Notes: generated by a model from the sequence alone, not told the origin. DNA of 64,000 nucleotides from an uncultured Lachnospiraceae bacterium (GCA_934320895.1 CAKRFY010000011.1:1-64000); one strand, 5' to 3'; shown: positions 25,729-36,376, counted from the stretch's first letter. Numbers and translations are program-made.

Positions 25729-27594
25729 ATGAAGAAGAGAAGAATAAACTTTAGGAGGGCATGTTATTTCATGCTTATTCTTTCAGTTCTAAGTGGTATA
25801 GCAACAATTTATTGTTTTGGGAGTGAAATGAAGGAAAGTGCTGTAAGTAATGCAAAAAAGATTGTAAACAGCAGTGCGTATGTAGGAAGGGCATATTTTG
25901 AGGAAATTATCAGAGAAAGAGTATCGGGACTTGAAGTGCTTGCTGGGAGAATATCAAGCACCGATATAAGTGATAGACGTGAGGTTACATCTGCGTGTCA
26001 GAAACTGGAAAGATACTTTACAGATATTTCAATTGTTGATTTAAATGGTGTGAAGTTGTATGGCGACTGCAATAACAAAGAAATTTGTAAAAGTGATGGA
26101 TTTGGAATGGCACTGGCTGGAAAGTCAAATGTAGCCACTGAAGTTACGATGAATTATGCCGGAAATGATGAACTTTGCTTTTTTGTACCGATCATATCAG
26201 GCGGGAAAGTTCAGTATGTGCTTATTGGTTCAATGCTTATTGATGACATGAGCAATAAATTGTACAATTCAGGTCTGTCAAAAGAGGGATATGTTATCGT
26301 TTTGTCAAAGAATGGGGAAATTATTTCCGCAACGCGAACAGTATGTGATATAGGACTTGAATATGATACGAATTTTTTTTCATATCTGAACGAGAGTGGT
26401 GTATTTGATGGCTTTGATAGTCAGAAAGTAAGAAGCATGATAAGGGATAATTTAGAAACGAATTTTCAGTTTAGACATAGTAAAAGAAATTATATAGTTA
26501 CGACAATTCCGACAACTGTAAACGGATGGTCATTTGTATATATATCAAAGGGAAGATACAGAAAAGCATCAGATATTGTACTTACAAGTAAGTGCATGAA
26601 TTATCTCAGAGCATTATGCGTTGAACTTGTTGTTGTTATGATAATGCTTATATATGCCACAAAAAGCAGACAAAAGCTTATAAGGCTACAAAATACATAT
26701 GATACAGTCAGCAAGATGGACAAAACGATAATATTTGAATATACATTTTCCCCAAAATGTTTTGAACTTAAGGATAAGTTTGGAATAATAGTAGATAAAA
26801 ATATGAAACCTTTTATGGGAGAAGCTGTGTATGATGTGTATGAGTATATTCATCCTGATGACTTGTCAATAAGGAGCAGGCTCAGAAAATTTTTTGAGAG
26901 TAAAGAAACATTTTTCTCTTCTGAGGTCAGAGTAAAAAACAGAGCAGGTGATTATGACTGGTACAGAGTTTTAGGAGTACTTAATAGGGAGAAAAATGGT
27001 TCGCCAAAGCATTTTGTAGGTAAGATTACAGATGCTTCAAAACAGATAACTATGGAGAAAAATCTTGTACAGCGTGCTGAAAAAGATATGCTGACGGGTG
27101 TTCTCAATAAAAAGACCATGGAGGAAAAGATCAGTGCTCTTCTGGCAGAGAACAAAGCTGATAGATATTACATATTTTATATGGTAGATCTGGACAACTT
27201 TAAAAATGTAAATGACACACTGGGACATATATATGGAGATAAGGCAATTGCTGATACTGGTGCTGAACTTACAAAGATATTTAAGGATAGGGCACTTATA
27301 GGAAGACTAGGCGGAGATGAATTTGCTGTCTGTTCCATCTATGATTCTTTTGATGAGGAAAGTTTGAAAAATTATATAATCAAGAAGGCTGAACAGATTA
27401 AAAACGCCAATAGGCGAAGCTATACAGACGGTGCAAATGTTGTAAATATAACAAGTAGTATAGGAATTTCTATTGCACCTATAGATGGAAGTGATTTTGA
27501 AACTGTATATAAAAAAGCTGATTCTGCATTGTATAAGTCAAAAAAATCTGGCAAAGATCGTTATACTTTATTTAGTGGAGAGTTGTGGAAGTGA
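25729..27594 (+). CDS. Membrane diguanylate cyclase (extracellular sensor, PAS, GGDEF)
   Basis: A 621-residue protein. Transmembrane helix 1 (about residues 10-30) is followed by an extracellular dCache-like sensor (about 35-280), helix 2 (about 292-315), a PAS domain with the PAC-type pattern DYDWYRVLGVLNRE (about 330-440), and a GGDEF domain (about 455-615). The active-site GGDEF (528-532) is intact with the upstream DxxNFKxxND segment, so c-di-GMP synthesis is likely. No RxxD product-inhibition site is seen at its usual place. The start at ATG 25729 has AGAGG 9 bases before it. Its stop overlaps the next gene start (TGATG). Confidence 0.92.
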   Translation: MKKRRINFRRACYFMLILSVLSGIATIYCFGSEMKESAVSNAKKIVNSSAYVGRAYFEEIIRERVSGLEVLAGRISSTDISDRREVTSACQKLERYFTDISIVDLNGVKLYGDCNNKEICKSDGFGMALAGKSNVATEVTMNYAGNDELCFFVPIISGGKVQYVLIGSMLIDDMSNKLYNSGLSKEGYVIVLSKNGEIISATRTVCDIGLEYDTNFFSYLNESGVFDGFDSQKVRSMIRDNLETNFQFRHSKRNYIVTTIPTTVNGWSFVYISKGRYRKASDIVLTSKCMNYLRALCVELVVVMIMLIYATKSRQKLIRLQNTYDTVSKMDKTIIFEYTFSPKCFELKDKFGIIVDKNMKPFMGEAVYDVYEYIHPDDLSIRSRLRKFFESKETFFSSEVRVKNRAGDYDWYRVLGVLNREKNGSPKHFVGKITDASKQITMEKNLVQRAEKDMLTGVLNKKTMEEKISALLAENKADRYYIFYMVDLDNFKNVNDTLGHIYGDKAIADTGAELTKIFKDRALIGRLGGDEFAVCSIYDSFDEESLKNYIIKKAEQIKNANRRSYTDGANVVNITSSIGISIAPIDGSDFETVYKKADSALYKSKKSGKDRYTLFSGELWK

Positions 27595-29522
27595 TGATTA
27601 ATTATGTGTGTGCTTATGAATTTGTAGCGTTATTTTTAATAGGACTTGTAACTTTTTTTTATCATTATAAAAACTGGCTTCCGTCATATAAAAACAGTTT
27701 TTTTATGTGGATACTCCATATACTGCTTTTAGTGATAGTACTTGATGTTATAAACAGAATGGGGACTTTAGAGATAATAAAGCTTTCTGATGCTGCAGTT
27801 TTTGTTATGACTTTATTATCTTATATAGGGGTACTTATATCAGCAGTTCTTTTCTGGATATATTATCTGGCTCAGACACTAACACTTGATTATCTGAAGA
27901 GGAAGATCTCGATCATTATGTATTTGCCAGCAATCGCAATGGCAGTAGTTGTTATAATGTCTGTAAATACAGAAAGCCTTTTTCTGGTTCAGAATGGCGA
28001 GGTGTTTTACAATGAGAGTGCATTGAGAATGTTTCCTATAGTGGTAATCTTTTATATTTTTGCTGGTGCATTTGCTCTTGGCAGAAATAGAAAGAATATT
28101 AATAGAAGACAGTATATGTTTATGCAGATTTCAAACATTGTGTTAGTATGTTTTGTTGAGCTATACTATGTACCAGAAAAAAGACTTATGCTTATCTATT
28201 ATTGTGTAGCAGCACTTGTTATAATGTATTATCTTATAATACATAATGTTGATATGTATATTGTCAGTGCGAGTGGCTGCTTTTCAATGGCTGGATTTAA
28301 AGATGTCATTGAGGAAAAAATTAAGTACAAAAAAAGCTTTTATTGTATTTCTGTTTGTGTAAGCAGTATGGAAAATATGTCAAACTACTGCCTTGAAGAT
28401 GAAATAAATCAGGTTCATGCCATGGTGGGAGATTATCTTAGAAAATATGGTGGCAGACACAATGTATATCATATACACAGCTCAGAATATATAATTATGG
28501 TAAAAAAGGAATCTGATGCGAATGATCTTTTTATCAGATTAAGGAGAGAACTTCCAAAAACGATAAGGATAAATGATAAAAATATAAGTATGTATTACAA
28601 ATTTTATATTGCCGGAAATTCCGATGCAGTTTATACTTTGTCTGAATTTATGAGAATTCTTATAAGTATGAAAAAGATTGTAACACAGAACTCACTTGAC
28701 AGGGAAATCATTGTTTATACAGGAAGTATAAAGGAGCGAATAGAAAAGGAACTTGAAAATATAAGGGCTATAAGGACTATGTTAGAGTCTGATGAGTGTG
28801 AACTTGAATGTATGCCTATATATGATATCAAAGAAAAGGATATAAATGAATTAGAGATAAATCCAGTGGTTAAAGTTGGTGACAGAAATCTTCCAATAGA
28901 AGATGTCTGGGAGGTTTCAAGAGAAATTGGGTGCAGCAGGGATACAAATATAATGTTTCTAAAAAGAATATTGCAGTTTGCAAATGAAGAAAAACTTTTT
29001 GAGAGGGGAATTAAACATGTAAGGGTAAATATGGCTGCTTTTCATATAATCAGTGAGTCAATTTGTGAAGAATATATGAGTTATATCAGCGAGTATAATA
29101 TAAATCCGGATAATATCGTGTTTGAAATATTTGTTAATGCTGATGTTCCGGAAGATGTATTTGCAAGAGGGATAGCTTATCTTAGGAAAAAAGGGGTACA
29201 TGTTTGCTGGGATCAGTTTGGGGTTAATGCATGTAATCTTAAGAGTCTTATGGAAATGCAGTTTGATGGTGTGAAAATAAATAATGCAGTTGTTGCGATG
29301 TATTGCAATGAAAAAAGTATGCAGCTTATATATATAATCCGTATGTTCAGGGAAAGAGGATGGATAGTGTGCCTGGATGGGATAAGATATCCTGATGGTT
29401 TTAAAGTGGTTACAAAAATGGATGTTGATTATATTCAGGGAAAGGAACTTATGACATTTGTTCCAGAGGAGAAAATCAGAGAGTTCCTCTTAAAGAAGGG
29501 AGGAATCTTAGGTGATATATAA
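27594..29522 (+). CDS. Membrane protein with degenerate GGDEF and inactive EAL domains
   Basis: A 642-residue protein. The N-terminal 220 residues carry seven hydrophobic helices. A GGDEF-like middle part (about 230-390) lacks the GGDEF motif. The C-terminal fold is clearly EAL-like (about 400-640) but has lost the catalytic residues. EAL is replaced by LEINPVV, the glutamate motif reads FEIF, the DDFGTG loop reads DQFGVN, and the KID lysine-aspartate pair reads KIN. GKELMTFVP replaces the usual QGYxxSKP end. It may bind c-di-GMP or partner proteins instead of hydrolysing it; that is inference. The start at ATG 27594 overlaps the previous stop, and its own stop overlaps the next gene. Confidence 0.88.
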   Translation: MINYVCAYEFVALFLIGLVTFFYHYKNWLPSYKNSFFMWILHILLLVIVLDVINRMGTLEIIKLSDAAVFVMTLLSYIGVLISAVLFWIYYLAQTLTLDYLKRKISIIMYLPAIAMAVVVIMSVNTESLFLVQNGEVFYNESALRMFPIVVIFYIFAGAFALGRNRKNINRRQYMFMQISNIVLVCFVELYYVPEKRLMLIYYCVAALVIMYYLIIHNVDMYIVSASGCFSMAGFKDVIEEKIKYKKSFYCISVCVSSMENMSNYCLEDEINQVHAMVGDYLRKYGGRHNVYHIHSSEYIIMVKKESDANDLFIRLRRELPKTIRINDKNISMYYKFYIAGNSDAVYTLSEFMRILISMKKIVTQNSLDREIIVYTGSIKERIEKELENIRAIRTMLESDECELECMPIYDIKEKDINELEINPVVKVGDRNLPIEDVWEVSREIGCSRDTNIMFLKRILQFANEEKLFERGIKHVRVNMAAFHIISESICEEYMSYISEYNINPDNIVFEIFVNADVPEDVFARGIAYLRKKGVHVCWDQFGVNACNLKSLMEMQFDGVKINNAVVAMYCNEKSMQLIYIIRMFRERGWIVCLDGIRYPDGFKVVTKMDVDYIQGKELMTFVPEEKIREFLLKKGGILGDI

Positions 29523-31431
29523 TGTACATTTTGAACTGGCTACGGCCGTGATGCTGTTTATTCTTATAATAATTTATTTTTGGAAAAAAAATCTGCCAGT
29601 GCAAAGCAACAGACTATACTTAAAGGTTCTTATACTACTCGTTGTTGGGACATGTCTTAGTGCTCTGCAGTGTTATTATGATTGTCAGAAAAATATAATG
29701 TCAGTGTCTGCGGTATATATTATTAATTCAGCAGCATTTATCGCAGGTATAATCTTTATTGCAATGTATAACAGTTATGTGTTGTCACTTTTTCATTATA
29801 AGAAAAAGATCAATTCTTATTATATAATAAGTTATGGTGTTATATTGTGTGGTATGATCCTGGTTTTAACAAGTCCGGTTACAAATTTATATTTTTATAT
29901 GGATAATTCAGGGCGGGTTCATTCAGGAAGTGCAAGGAGTGTTATGAACATGATGTATTTAGCTATTATGTTTGTAACATTGTGTGTGGCATGGATAAAA
30001 GGGCGCAGAAGGGATATAAAACTTTTGAAGCTGATTTTATATGTAGATATATTGATAGCACTTTCAGAGTTGATCGGAAAGCTAACAGGGATGAATAGTT
30101 CTATAACTATGGTAGTTGCAAATCTGTGTGCTTTTATTGTATATTTTACACTGAGAAGTCCGGATTATTATATTGACATCAGAACAGGCAGATTTAATCT
30201 CAATGGTTTTATTGAAGTTCTTAGAGAAAAGTACGATTATAATGAGAGTGTGTCCTGCTTTTTGATAAGAGTAAAAAATTACCATGCCATATGCAGAATA
30301 TATGATGAGGACAGTCTTCAGGAAGTTCAGAAGCAGATTGCGGAGATATTAAAATTTAAGTCAGGTGAAAGAAATATATATCATATTGGTGCTGCCACAT
30401 TTGCCGTATTTGTAGAAAATACAAAAGAGGCGAAAAAACTTTATGAGAAGATAGTAAAGGTTATGCCTTATCAGTGGAATATAAGAAGAGAGGCACTGTC
30501 ACATGAATATAGTTATTATTATGTTACATATCCTGACGATTCGTCTGATATTGAAGATATAATACAGCGTATTCATTATGCAAGATCAGATCATAAAGGT
30601 CATCATAAACCAAATGAACTGATTCATTTAAGAACAGAAGCACTTGCGGAGGCGATAAGATTTAAGGAAGTTGCACACAGGATAGAAGAGGCGATACTTG
30701 ATAATTCACTGGAATTAAATTTTCAGCCTATATATTCATTTGCAGAAAACAGGATAACTTCACTTGAGGTGCTTTCAAGACTTAAAGATGAAAATCATAA
30801 ATATATAAATCCTGAGTATTTTATTCATGTTGCAGAGACAAATCATACGATAATACAGCTTAGCAGGCAAATGTTTGAAAAAACATGCCAGTTTGCAGTG
30901 AATAACAGGATATTTGAAAGAGGAATAACTGACATGAATATAAATATTTCACCTATTCAGTGTCAGGATGAACATCTTGTAGATGAATTAAAGCATATTG
31001 CAGCTAAATACAGGATACCTCTAAAACGTTTTCATTTTGAGATAACTGAGAGCAGGCTTACAGATGCAGATGCTGTGTTTGAAACATTGACAAAGCTTAG
31101 AAAGTGTGGAGCAAAGATAGCACTTGATGATTTTGGAACAGGTTATTCCAATATTGCAAGTATTATGCTTATGCCTATAGATTTTGTGAAGATCGATAAA
31201 AGTCTTTTATGGTCATACGCAAGTGGCGATAATGAATTTTTAAATGAGCTTATGCCAATGATAAGGAGTGAGGGTAAAAAAATTATCGCTGAAGGTATAG
31301 AGACAAAAGAGCACATAGAGATACTTAGGAGAATGGGAGGAGATTTCCTTCAGGGATATTATTATTCAAAACCTTTGAATGAAAAGGATTTTGTAAGATT
31401 TATAGATGACCAGAATAAAAGTAAAAAATAA
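29512..31431 (+). CDS. Membrane EAL-domain c-di-GMP phosphodiesterase
   Basis: A 639-residue protein built like its upstream neighbour: about seven N-terminal transmembrane helices (1-220), a GGDEF-like fold without the motif (about 225-375), and an EAL domain (about 390-635). Here the EAL catalytic set is kept: SLEVLSRL in the EAL position, NISP, FEITESR, DDFGTGYSNI, VKIDKSLL, AEGIET and FLQGYYYSKP. It is expected to cleave c-di-GMP to pGpG. The start is GTG 29512, 7 bases after GGGAGGAA, overlapping the upstream gene by 11 bases. The shared layout suggests a duplication, with decay of the upstream copy. Confidence 0.93.
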   Translation: MIYNVHFELATAVMLFILIIIYFWKKNLPVQSNRLYLKVLILLVVGTCLSALQCYYDCQKNIMSVSAVYIINSAAFIAGIIFIAMYNSYVLSLFHYKKKINSYYIISYGVILCGMILVLTSPVTNLYFYMDNSGRVHSGSARSVMNMMYLAIMFVTLCVAWIKGRRRDIKLLKLILYVDILIALSELIGKLTGMNSSITMVVANLCAFIVYFTLRSPDYYIDIRTGRFNLNGFIEVLREKYDYNESVSCFLIRVKNYHAICRIYDEDSLQEVQKQIAEILKFKSGERNIYHIGAATFAVFVENTKEAKKLYEKIVKVMPYQWNIRREALSHEYSYYYVTYPDDSSDIEDIIQRIHYARSDHKGHHKPNELIHLRTEALAEAIRFKEVAHRIEEAILDNSLELNFQPIYSFAENRITSLEVLSRLKDENHKYINPEYFIHVAETNHTIIQLSRQMFEKTCQFAVNNRIFERGITDMNINISPIQCQDEHLVDELKHIAAKYRIPLKRFHFEITESRLTDADAVFETLTKLRKCGAKIALDDFGTGYSNIASIMLMPIDFVKIDKSLLWSYASGDNEFLNELMPMIRSEGKKIIAEGIETKEHIEILRRMGGDFLQGYYYSKPLNEKDFVRFIDDQNKSKK

Positions 31432-31452
31432 ATGAAATTTAGGAGGCTATAG

Positions 31453-34410
31453 ATGGCAAAGAGTATTAAAAGTCTTAACGAAGTAAAAATTCCGGAGACA
31501 TATGAGTTATTAAATGGAGAGTATGTAAAAGAGGTTGACAGCTTTATGCTTACACTTAAGCATAAGCTAAGTGGTGCCAGAGTCCTTATATTCAGTAATG
31601 AGGATGACAATAAGGTATTTGACATAGCATTTCGTACTCCACCTAAGGATGCAACTGGTGTACCACATATTATAGAACATACTGTTTTATGTGGTTCAGA
31701 AAAATATCCTGCAAAGGATCCGTTTGTGGAACTTGTTAAAGGTTCATTAAACACTTATCTTAATGCAACAACATATCCTGACAAGACTATGTATCCTGTT
31801 GCGAGCTACAATGACAAGGATTTTGCAAATCTTATGAGTGTTTATATGGATGCAGTTTTTTATCCTAATATTTATAAACATGAGGAGATATTTAAGCAGG
31901 AAGGCTGGCATTATGAGCTTGAGAGCGAAGATGCACCACTTACTTATAATGGAGTTGTTTACAATGAAATGAAAGGTGCATATTCTTCTGAGGAGAGTGT
32001 TTTGGAGAGATTTACAATGAACAGTCTTTTTCCTGATAATACGTATGCTCACGAGTCAGGCGGAGATCCGAAAAATATTCCTGACCTTACTTATGAGGAA
32101 TATCTTGATTTCCACAGGAAATATTATCATCCTGTAAACAGTTATATCTGCATTTATGGAGATGTTGATGTTGAGGAAAGACTTAACTGGATGGATGAAA
32201 ATTATCTTAAAAATTTTCCGGCTATAGACATTGATTCACATATTGAACTTCAGAAACCTTTTGATAAGATGAAGAAGCTTTCAACTGAATATGCTGTCGC
32301 GACAGATGCGGATTGTTCAGAAAAGACATACTATTCATTTTGTACAGCTATGGATATTACATTGGATCAGGAGAAGTGTAGAGCGTTTGAACTTATTTCA
32401 TATGTGCTTTTAGAAATGCCAGGAGCACCTCTTAAACAGGCTATTCTTGATGCTGGGATCGGAACAGATATAGATGTTGATTTTTGTGATATTTTAAGAC
32501 AGAGTATGTTTAGTATTACTACTAAAAATGCAAAACCAGGACTTAGAGAAAAATTTTACGAGGTTATAATTTCTACACTTAGAAAAATTGTTAAAGAGGG
32601 AATTGACAGGAAAGACCTTGAGGCTGCTATCAATGGAACAGAATTTAGAGAGAGAGAAGCTGATTTTGGTGGATTTCCAAAGGGCCTTCTTTATGTTCTA
32701 AAGACTTTTAAGACATGGCTTTATGATGACAGCATGCCATATGACGGGCTTGTATATGAAGATGTGTATAAGAATCTCAGGGAAAAACTTGGAACAGATT
32801 ATTATGAGAAACTTATTGAAGAGTATATCCTGGATAATCCTCATGCAGTACTTGTTGATATGAATCCAAAACCAGGGCTTGCTATAGAGAATGAAAAAGC
32901 GCTTGCAAAGAAACTTGAAGATTACAAAGCTTCGCTTTCAGATGATGAGATAGAAAAACTTGTTGCGCAGACAAAGGCTTTAAAGGCGTATCAGGAGGAA
33001 CCTTCACCTAAAGAAGTTCTTGAAAAGATTCCACTTCTTGCGAGAGAGGATATAGGAAAGAAAGTACGGCCTGTACACAATGAGGAAAAACAGATATGTG
33101 GTATAAAGACAATACATCACAATATACACACAAATGGTATCATATATCTTGATATGATGTTTGATGTGAACCATCTTTCAGAGTATGTACCACAGATAAG
33201 TTTCCTTGCGACACTCCTTGGATATATGGATACAACTGAGCATACTTACAGGGAGTTTGATACAGAAACTAACTTTTATTCAGGAGGAATTGGTTCTGAT
33301 CTAAATATTTATTCTATATATGATACAGAGGATGTAAAACTTAAATTTACAGTAAAGACAAAGACACTTGCAGGCAGGATAAAAGATACTGTAAGACTTA
33401 TGGCTGAAATGATGTTTGAGACATTGTTTATTGATGAGAAACATTTGAGGGAAGTTGTTGCAGAAACACGTTCAAGACTTAAAGTGCGTCTTATGTCGGC
33501 TGGTCATCAGGCAGCAGTAAGCTACAGCATGGCAGGGCTTACACTTGATGGATGGTATAATGATTATTCAATGGGAATAGGTTATTATGATTATCTTGTA
33601 AAACTTGATGAGAACTTTGAGGATGAAAAAGAAAAACTTATAAAGGGCTGTGAGGAACTTGTAAAGTCTATGTTTAAAAAGGAAGAGATGATCATCTCAT
33701 GTACATGCGATGATGATGATTATATTCTGCTTGAGGATGCTATGACTGAGTTTACAGGAAAACTTGAGAGTTTTGAAAAGGAAAATAATGCAGATATTTC
33801 TGGACTTGAGAGTTATAAACCAGACGTGAGATACAGAAAGACAGCTTTTTCTACGCCTGCTGAAATTCAATATGCGGCGGTATCAGGTTCATATAAGGAT
33901 GTGCCGGATGTGAATGATGGTGCGATGGCTGTAGTAAGACATCTTTTAAGCTATGGTTATCTCTGGAATGAAGTCAGAGTTAAGGGTGGCGCATATGGCG
34001 TTATGTGTAGATTTACAAGAAATGGTTCGGGCAGCTTTGTTTCATATAGAGACCCTAACCTGTCAGCAACTTATGATGTATATAAGAAGGCGGCAGACTT
34101 CCTCAAAGACTATGATGCTGATGAGAGAGAAGTTACAAAGACTATCATAGGAACAATAAGCGGACTTGATACACCACTTACACCTTCTATGGATGGAAAG
34201 CGTTCAATGTCAGTTTATCTTACAAAGACACCAATTGAGGTTATACAAAAAGAGAGAGATCAGGTGCTTGCATGTACAAAAGAGAATATAAGAAACACAG
34301 CAGAAGCAGTTAGAAGAGTGGCAGATGCTGAGAATATCTGTGTTATCGGAAATGAGAAGCGCATAAACGATGAGGCTGCACTTTTTGATGAAATTAAACC
34401 ATTGTCTTAA
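31453..34410 (+). CDS. Insulinase-family (M16C, presequence protease-like) metallopeptidase
   Basis: A 985-residue protein of the PreP/Cym1 subgroup. The inverted zinc motif HxxEH is HIIEH at H72-H76, within PHIIEHTVLCGSEKYP, and the distal glutamate region EMKGAYSSEE follows. The protein then has the four-domain M16C layout with RVKGGAYGVMC near residue 840. M16C enzymes degrade peptides inside a closed chamber. No signal peptide is present, so it is probably cytoplasmic. The ATG follows TAGGAGGC. It sits 21 bases after the EAL gene and 20 bases before era, so some co-transcription is likely. Confidence 0.95.
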   Translation: MAKSIKSLNEVKIPETYELLNGEYVKEVDSFMLTLKHKLSGARVLIFSNEDDNKVFDIAFRTPPKDATGVPHIIEHTVLCGSEKYPAKDPFVELVKGSLNTYLNATTYPDKTMYPVASYNDKDFANLMSVYMDAVFYPNIYKHEEIFKQEGWHYELESEDAPLTYNGVVYNEMKGAYSSEESVLERFTMNSLFPDNTYAHESGGDPKNIPDLTYEEYLDFHRKYYHPVNSYICIYGDVDVEERLNWMDENYLKNFPAIDIDSHIELQKPFDKMKKLSTEYAVATDADCSEKTYYSFCTAMDITLDQEKCRAFELISYVLLEMPGAPLKQAILDAGIGTDIDVDFCDILRQSMFSITTKNAKPGLREKFYEVIISTLRKIVKEGIDRKDLEAAINGTEFREREADFGGFPKGLLYVLKTFKTWLYDDSMPYDGLVYEDVYKNLREKLGTDYYEKLIEEYILDNPHAVLVDMNPKPGLAIENEKALAKKLEDYKASLSDDEIEKLVAQTKALKAYQEEPSPKEVLEKIPLLAREDIGKKVRPVHNEEKQICGIKTIHHNIHTNGIIYLDMMFDVNHLSEYVPQISFLATLLGYMDTTEHTYREFDTETNFYSGGIGSDLNIYSIYDTEDVKLKFTVKTKTLAGRIKDTVRLMAEMMFETLFIDEKHLREVVAETRSRLKVRLMSAGHQAAVSYSMAGLTLDGWYNDYSMGIGYYDYLVKLDENFEDEKEKLIKGCEELVKSMFKKEEMIISCTCDDDDYILLEDAMTEFTGKLESFEKENNADISGLESYKPDVRYRKTAFSTPAEIQYAAVSGSYKDVPDVNDGAMAVVRHLLSYGYLWNEVRVKGGAYGVMCRFTRNGSGSFVSYRDPNLSATYDVYKKAADFLKDYDADEREVTKTIIGTISGLDTPLTPSMDGKRSMSVYLTKTPIEVIQKERDQVLACTKENIRNTAEAVRRVADAENICVIGNEKRINDEAALFDEIKPLS

Positions 34411-34430
34411 AAATACGAAAGGAAAAATAT

Positions 34431-35342
34431 ATGAAGAAATTCAAATCAGGTTTTGTTACACTTATAGGAAGACCTAATGTCGGTAAGTCTACTCTTATGA
34501 ATAGGCTTATCGGTCAGAAGATTGCTATTACATCCAATAAACCACAGACAACAAGAAACCGTATTCAGACTGTTTATACAGGTGAGGAGGGGCAGATAAT
34601 TTTTCTGGATACTCCTGGAATTCACAAGGCTAAAAATAAACTTGGAGAGTATATGGTGTCCGTTGCTGAGCGCACACTGAAGGAAGTCGATGTTATCTTG
34701 TGGCTTGTTGAGCCTACGACCTTTATAGGTGCAGGTGAGAGACATATCGCTGAACAGTTAAGGAATGTTGATACACCTGTAGTTCTTGTTATAAATAAAA
34801 TAGACACTGTTTCAAAGGCTGAGATACTTACTTTTATCTCAACCTATAAGGATCTGCTTGATTTTGATGATATTGTTCCGGTATCTGCATTAAAGGGGGA
34901 AAATACGGATGATCTTATGAAGACCATATTTAGCCATCTTGAGGAAGGCCCTTGCTATTATGATGAAGATACTATTACGGATCAGCCGGAAAGACAGATT
35001 GTTGCTGAACTTATAAGAGAGAAGGCTCTTAGAAATCTGAGCGAGGAAGTTCCTCATGGAATTGCTGTTGGCATTGACAGAATGAGAGAACGCAGAGGAA
35101 ACAATATTATAGACATAGATGCAACTATTGTCTGTGAAAGAAATTCACATAAGGGTATCATTATAGGCAAGCAGGGAAGCATGCTTAAAAAGATAGGTTC
35201 AGATGCCAGAAGAGATATTGAAAATCTGCTTGATTGTAAGGTTAATCTGAAACTTTGGGTTAAGGTTAAGAAGGACTGGAGAGATAGCGATTTCCTTATG
35301 AAAAACTTTGGATATGACAGCAAAGAACTTGATCAGGATTAA
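34431..35342 (+). CDS. era: GTPase Era
   Basis: A 303-residue GTPase that assists 16S rRNA 3'-end maturation and 30S assembly. G1 is GRPNVGKST (residues 13-21), G3 is DTPGIHKAK and G4 is NKID near 120. The C-terminal KH domain carries GIIIGKQGSMLKKIG. The ATG follows AAAGGA. The order era-yqzL-recO-glyS is conserved in Firmicutes. Confidence 0.98.
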   Translation: MKKFKSGFVTLIGRPNVGKSTLMNRLIGQKIAITSNKPQTTRNRIQTVYTGEEGQIIFLDTPGIHKAKNKLGEYMVSVAERTLKEVDVILWLVEPTTFIGAGERHIAEQLRNVDTPVVLVINKIDTVSKAEILTFISTYKDLLDFDDIVPVSALKGENTDDLMKTIFSHLEEGPCYYDEDTITDQPERQIVAELIREKALRNLSEEVPHGIAVGIDRMRERRGNNIIDIDATIVCERNSHKGIIIGKQGSMLKKIGSDARRDIENLLDCKVNLKLWVKVKKDWRDSDFLMKNFGYDSKELDQD

Positions 35343-35487
35343 AAACCATATATAACCATATATAACTATATATGTAAATAAATGTAGGAATATAATTGTT
35401 TTATTATACAAATCATATAAATATAGTTAAAAATACCGACAGATAGTATTGTTTGCTATATAGTAAACAAAGGAGGGGCTTCTTTAT

Positions 35488-35694
35488 ATGAGCATGGAGA
35501 TGATGAAACATGATGAGGATTTATGGACAAGATTTGTAAGTACGGGCAGAGTCGAGGACTATCTTAAGTACAGAACTGAGATAAAAAACAGTTCATACGA
35601 TACAGATTTAGTTGATGAGGAAAGAAATGATGGCAGAGAAAGTTACATTTACGGGGATGATTCTGGTGGCCTCACCAATCAAGGAATGCGATAA
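35488..35694 (+). CDS. yqzL: YqzL-like small protein
   Basis: A 68-residue protein. The N-terminal part has the YqzL pattern LWTRFVSTGRVEDYLKYR, which also occurs in the roughly 47-residue Bacillus YqzL encoded between era and recO. The position is the same here. The C-terminal 30 residues extend beyond the usual length and overlap the recO start by 68 bases in another frame. AGGAGGGG lies about 10 bases before the ATG. The function is unknown. The 145 bp before it are AT-rich, with repeated TATATAAC-type runs and nothing I can name. Confidence 0.7.
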   Translation: MSMEMMKHDEDLWTRFVSTGRVEDYLKYRTEIKNSSYDTDLVDEERNDGRESYIYGDDSGGLTNQGMR

Positions 35695-36376
35695 AAGGAT
35701 AGAGGTACTTACAAGGGAGAGAGGGCGCATTTCAGCATTTGCAAGGGGTGCAAGAAAGCCAAATTGCGCCCTTTCTGCATGTACCATACCGTTTACATTT
35801 GGAAAATTTACTTTCTATGAAGGAAGAAATGCATATAATCTTATAAGTGGTGAGATAGATACATATTTTGAGGAAATAACCACTGATTATGATTCACTAT
35901 GTTATGCAGCATATTTTTCTGAAATGGTGCAGTATTTTGCAGGAGAAGGCATGGAAGCATCAGAGGAACTTATACTTATGTATGTGACTATGCGTGCTCT
36001 GCAGCACAGGCTTATACCGTTACAACTTGTAAGGGTAATATTTGAAATGCGTCTAATGATGATAGAGGGTGAAAGTCTTGAACTTTTTGGGTGTCTTAGA
36101 TGTGGCAATAAGGATGCATATAGCGTATATCTGTCTCAGGGTGGGCTGTTATGCACAGAATGTGCTGCAAAACAAAGAAAGTATGCAGATGAATATCCAT
36201 TAAAACTCAGTGCAGATGCGAAATACACATTGCAGTATATACTTACAAGTCCTATAGAAAAACTTTATGCATTTACTGTTACTGATAAGGTTTTAAAAGA
36301 ACTGATACGATTTATGAAAATTTATCTTGCAAGGTATCTGCCTCATAAATTCAAGACTTTAGACTTTATTGTCTGA
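35627..36376 (+). CDS. recO: DNA repair protein RecO
   Basis: About 249 residues. An N-terminal OB fold (about 1-80, with VTFTGMILVASPIKECDKR) is followed by a helical bundle and a four-cysteine zinc site (CLRCGNK, then LLCTEC, about residues 154-181). RecO anneals strands and loads RecA with RecR. The frame opens at 35612; ATG 35627 (or 35630) is chosen for its spacing from GAGGAAAG. It overlaps yqzL. Confidence 0.94.
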   Translation: MMAEKVTFTGMILVASPIKECDKRIEVLTRERGRISAFARGARKPNCALSACTIPFTFGKFTFYEGRNAYNLISGEIDTYFEEITTDYDSLCYAAYFSEMVQYFAGEGMEASEELILMYVTMRALQHRLIPLQLVRVIFEMRLMMIEGESLELFGCLRCGNKDAYSVYLSQGGLLCTECAAKQRKYADEYPLKLSADAKYTLQYILTSPIEKLYAFTVTDKVLKELIRFMKIYLARYLPHKFKTLDFIV

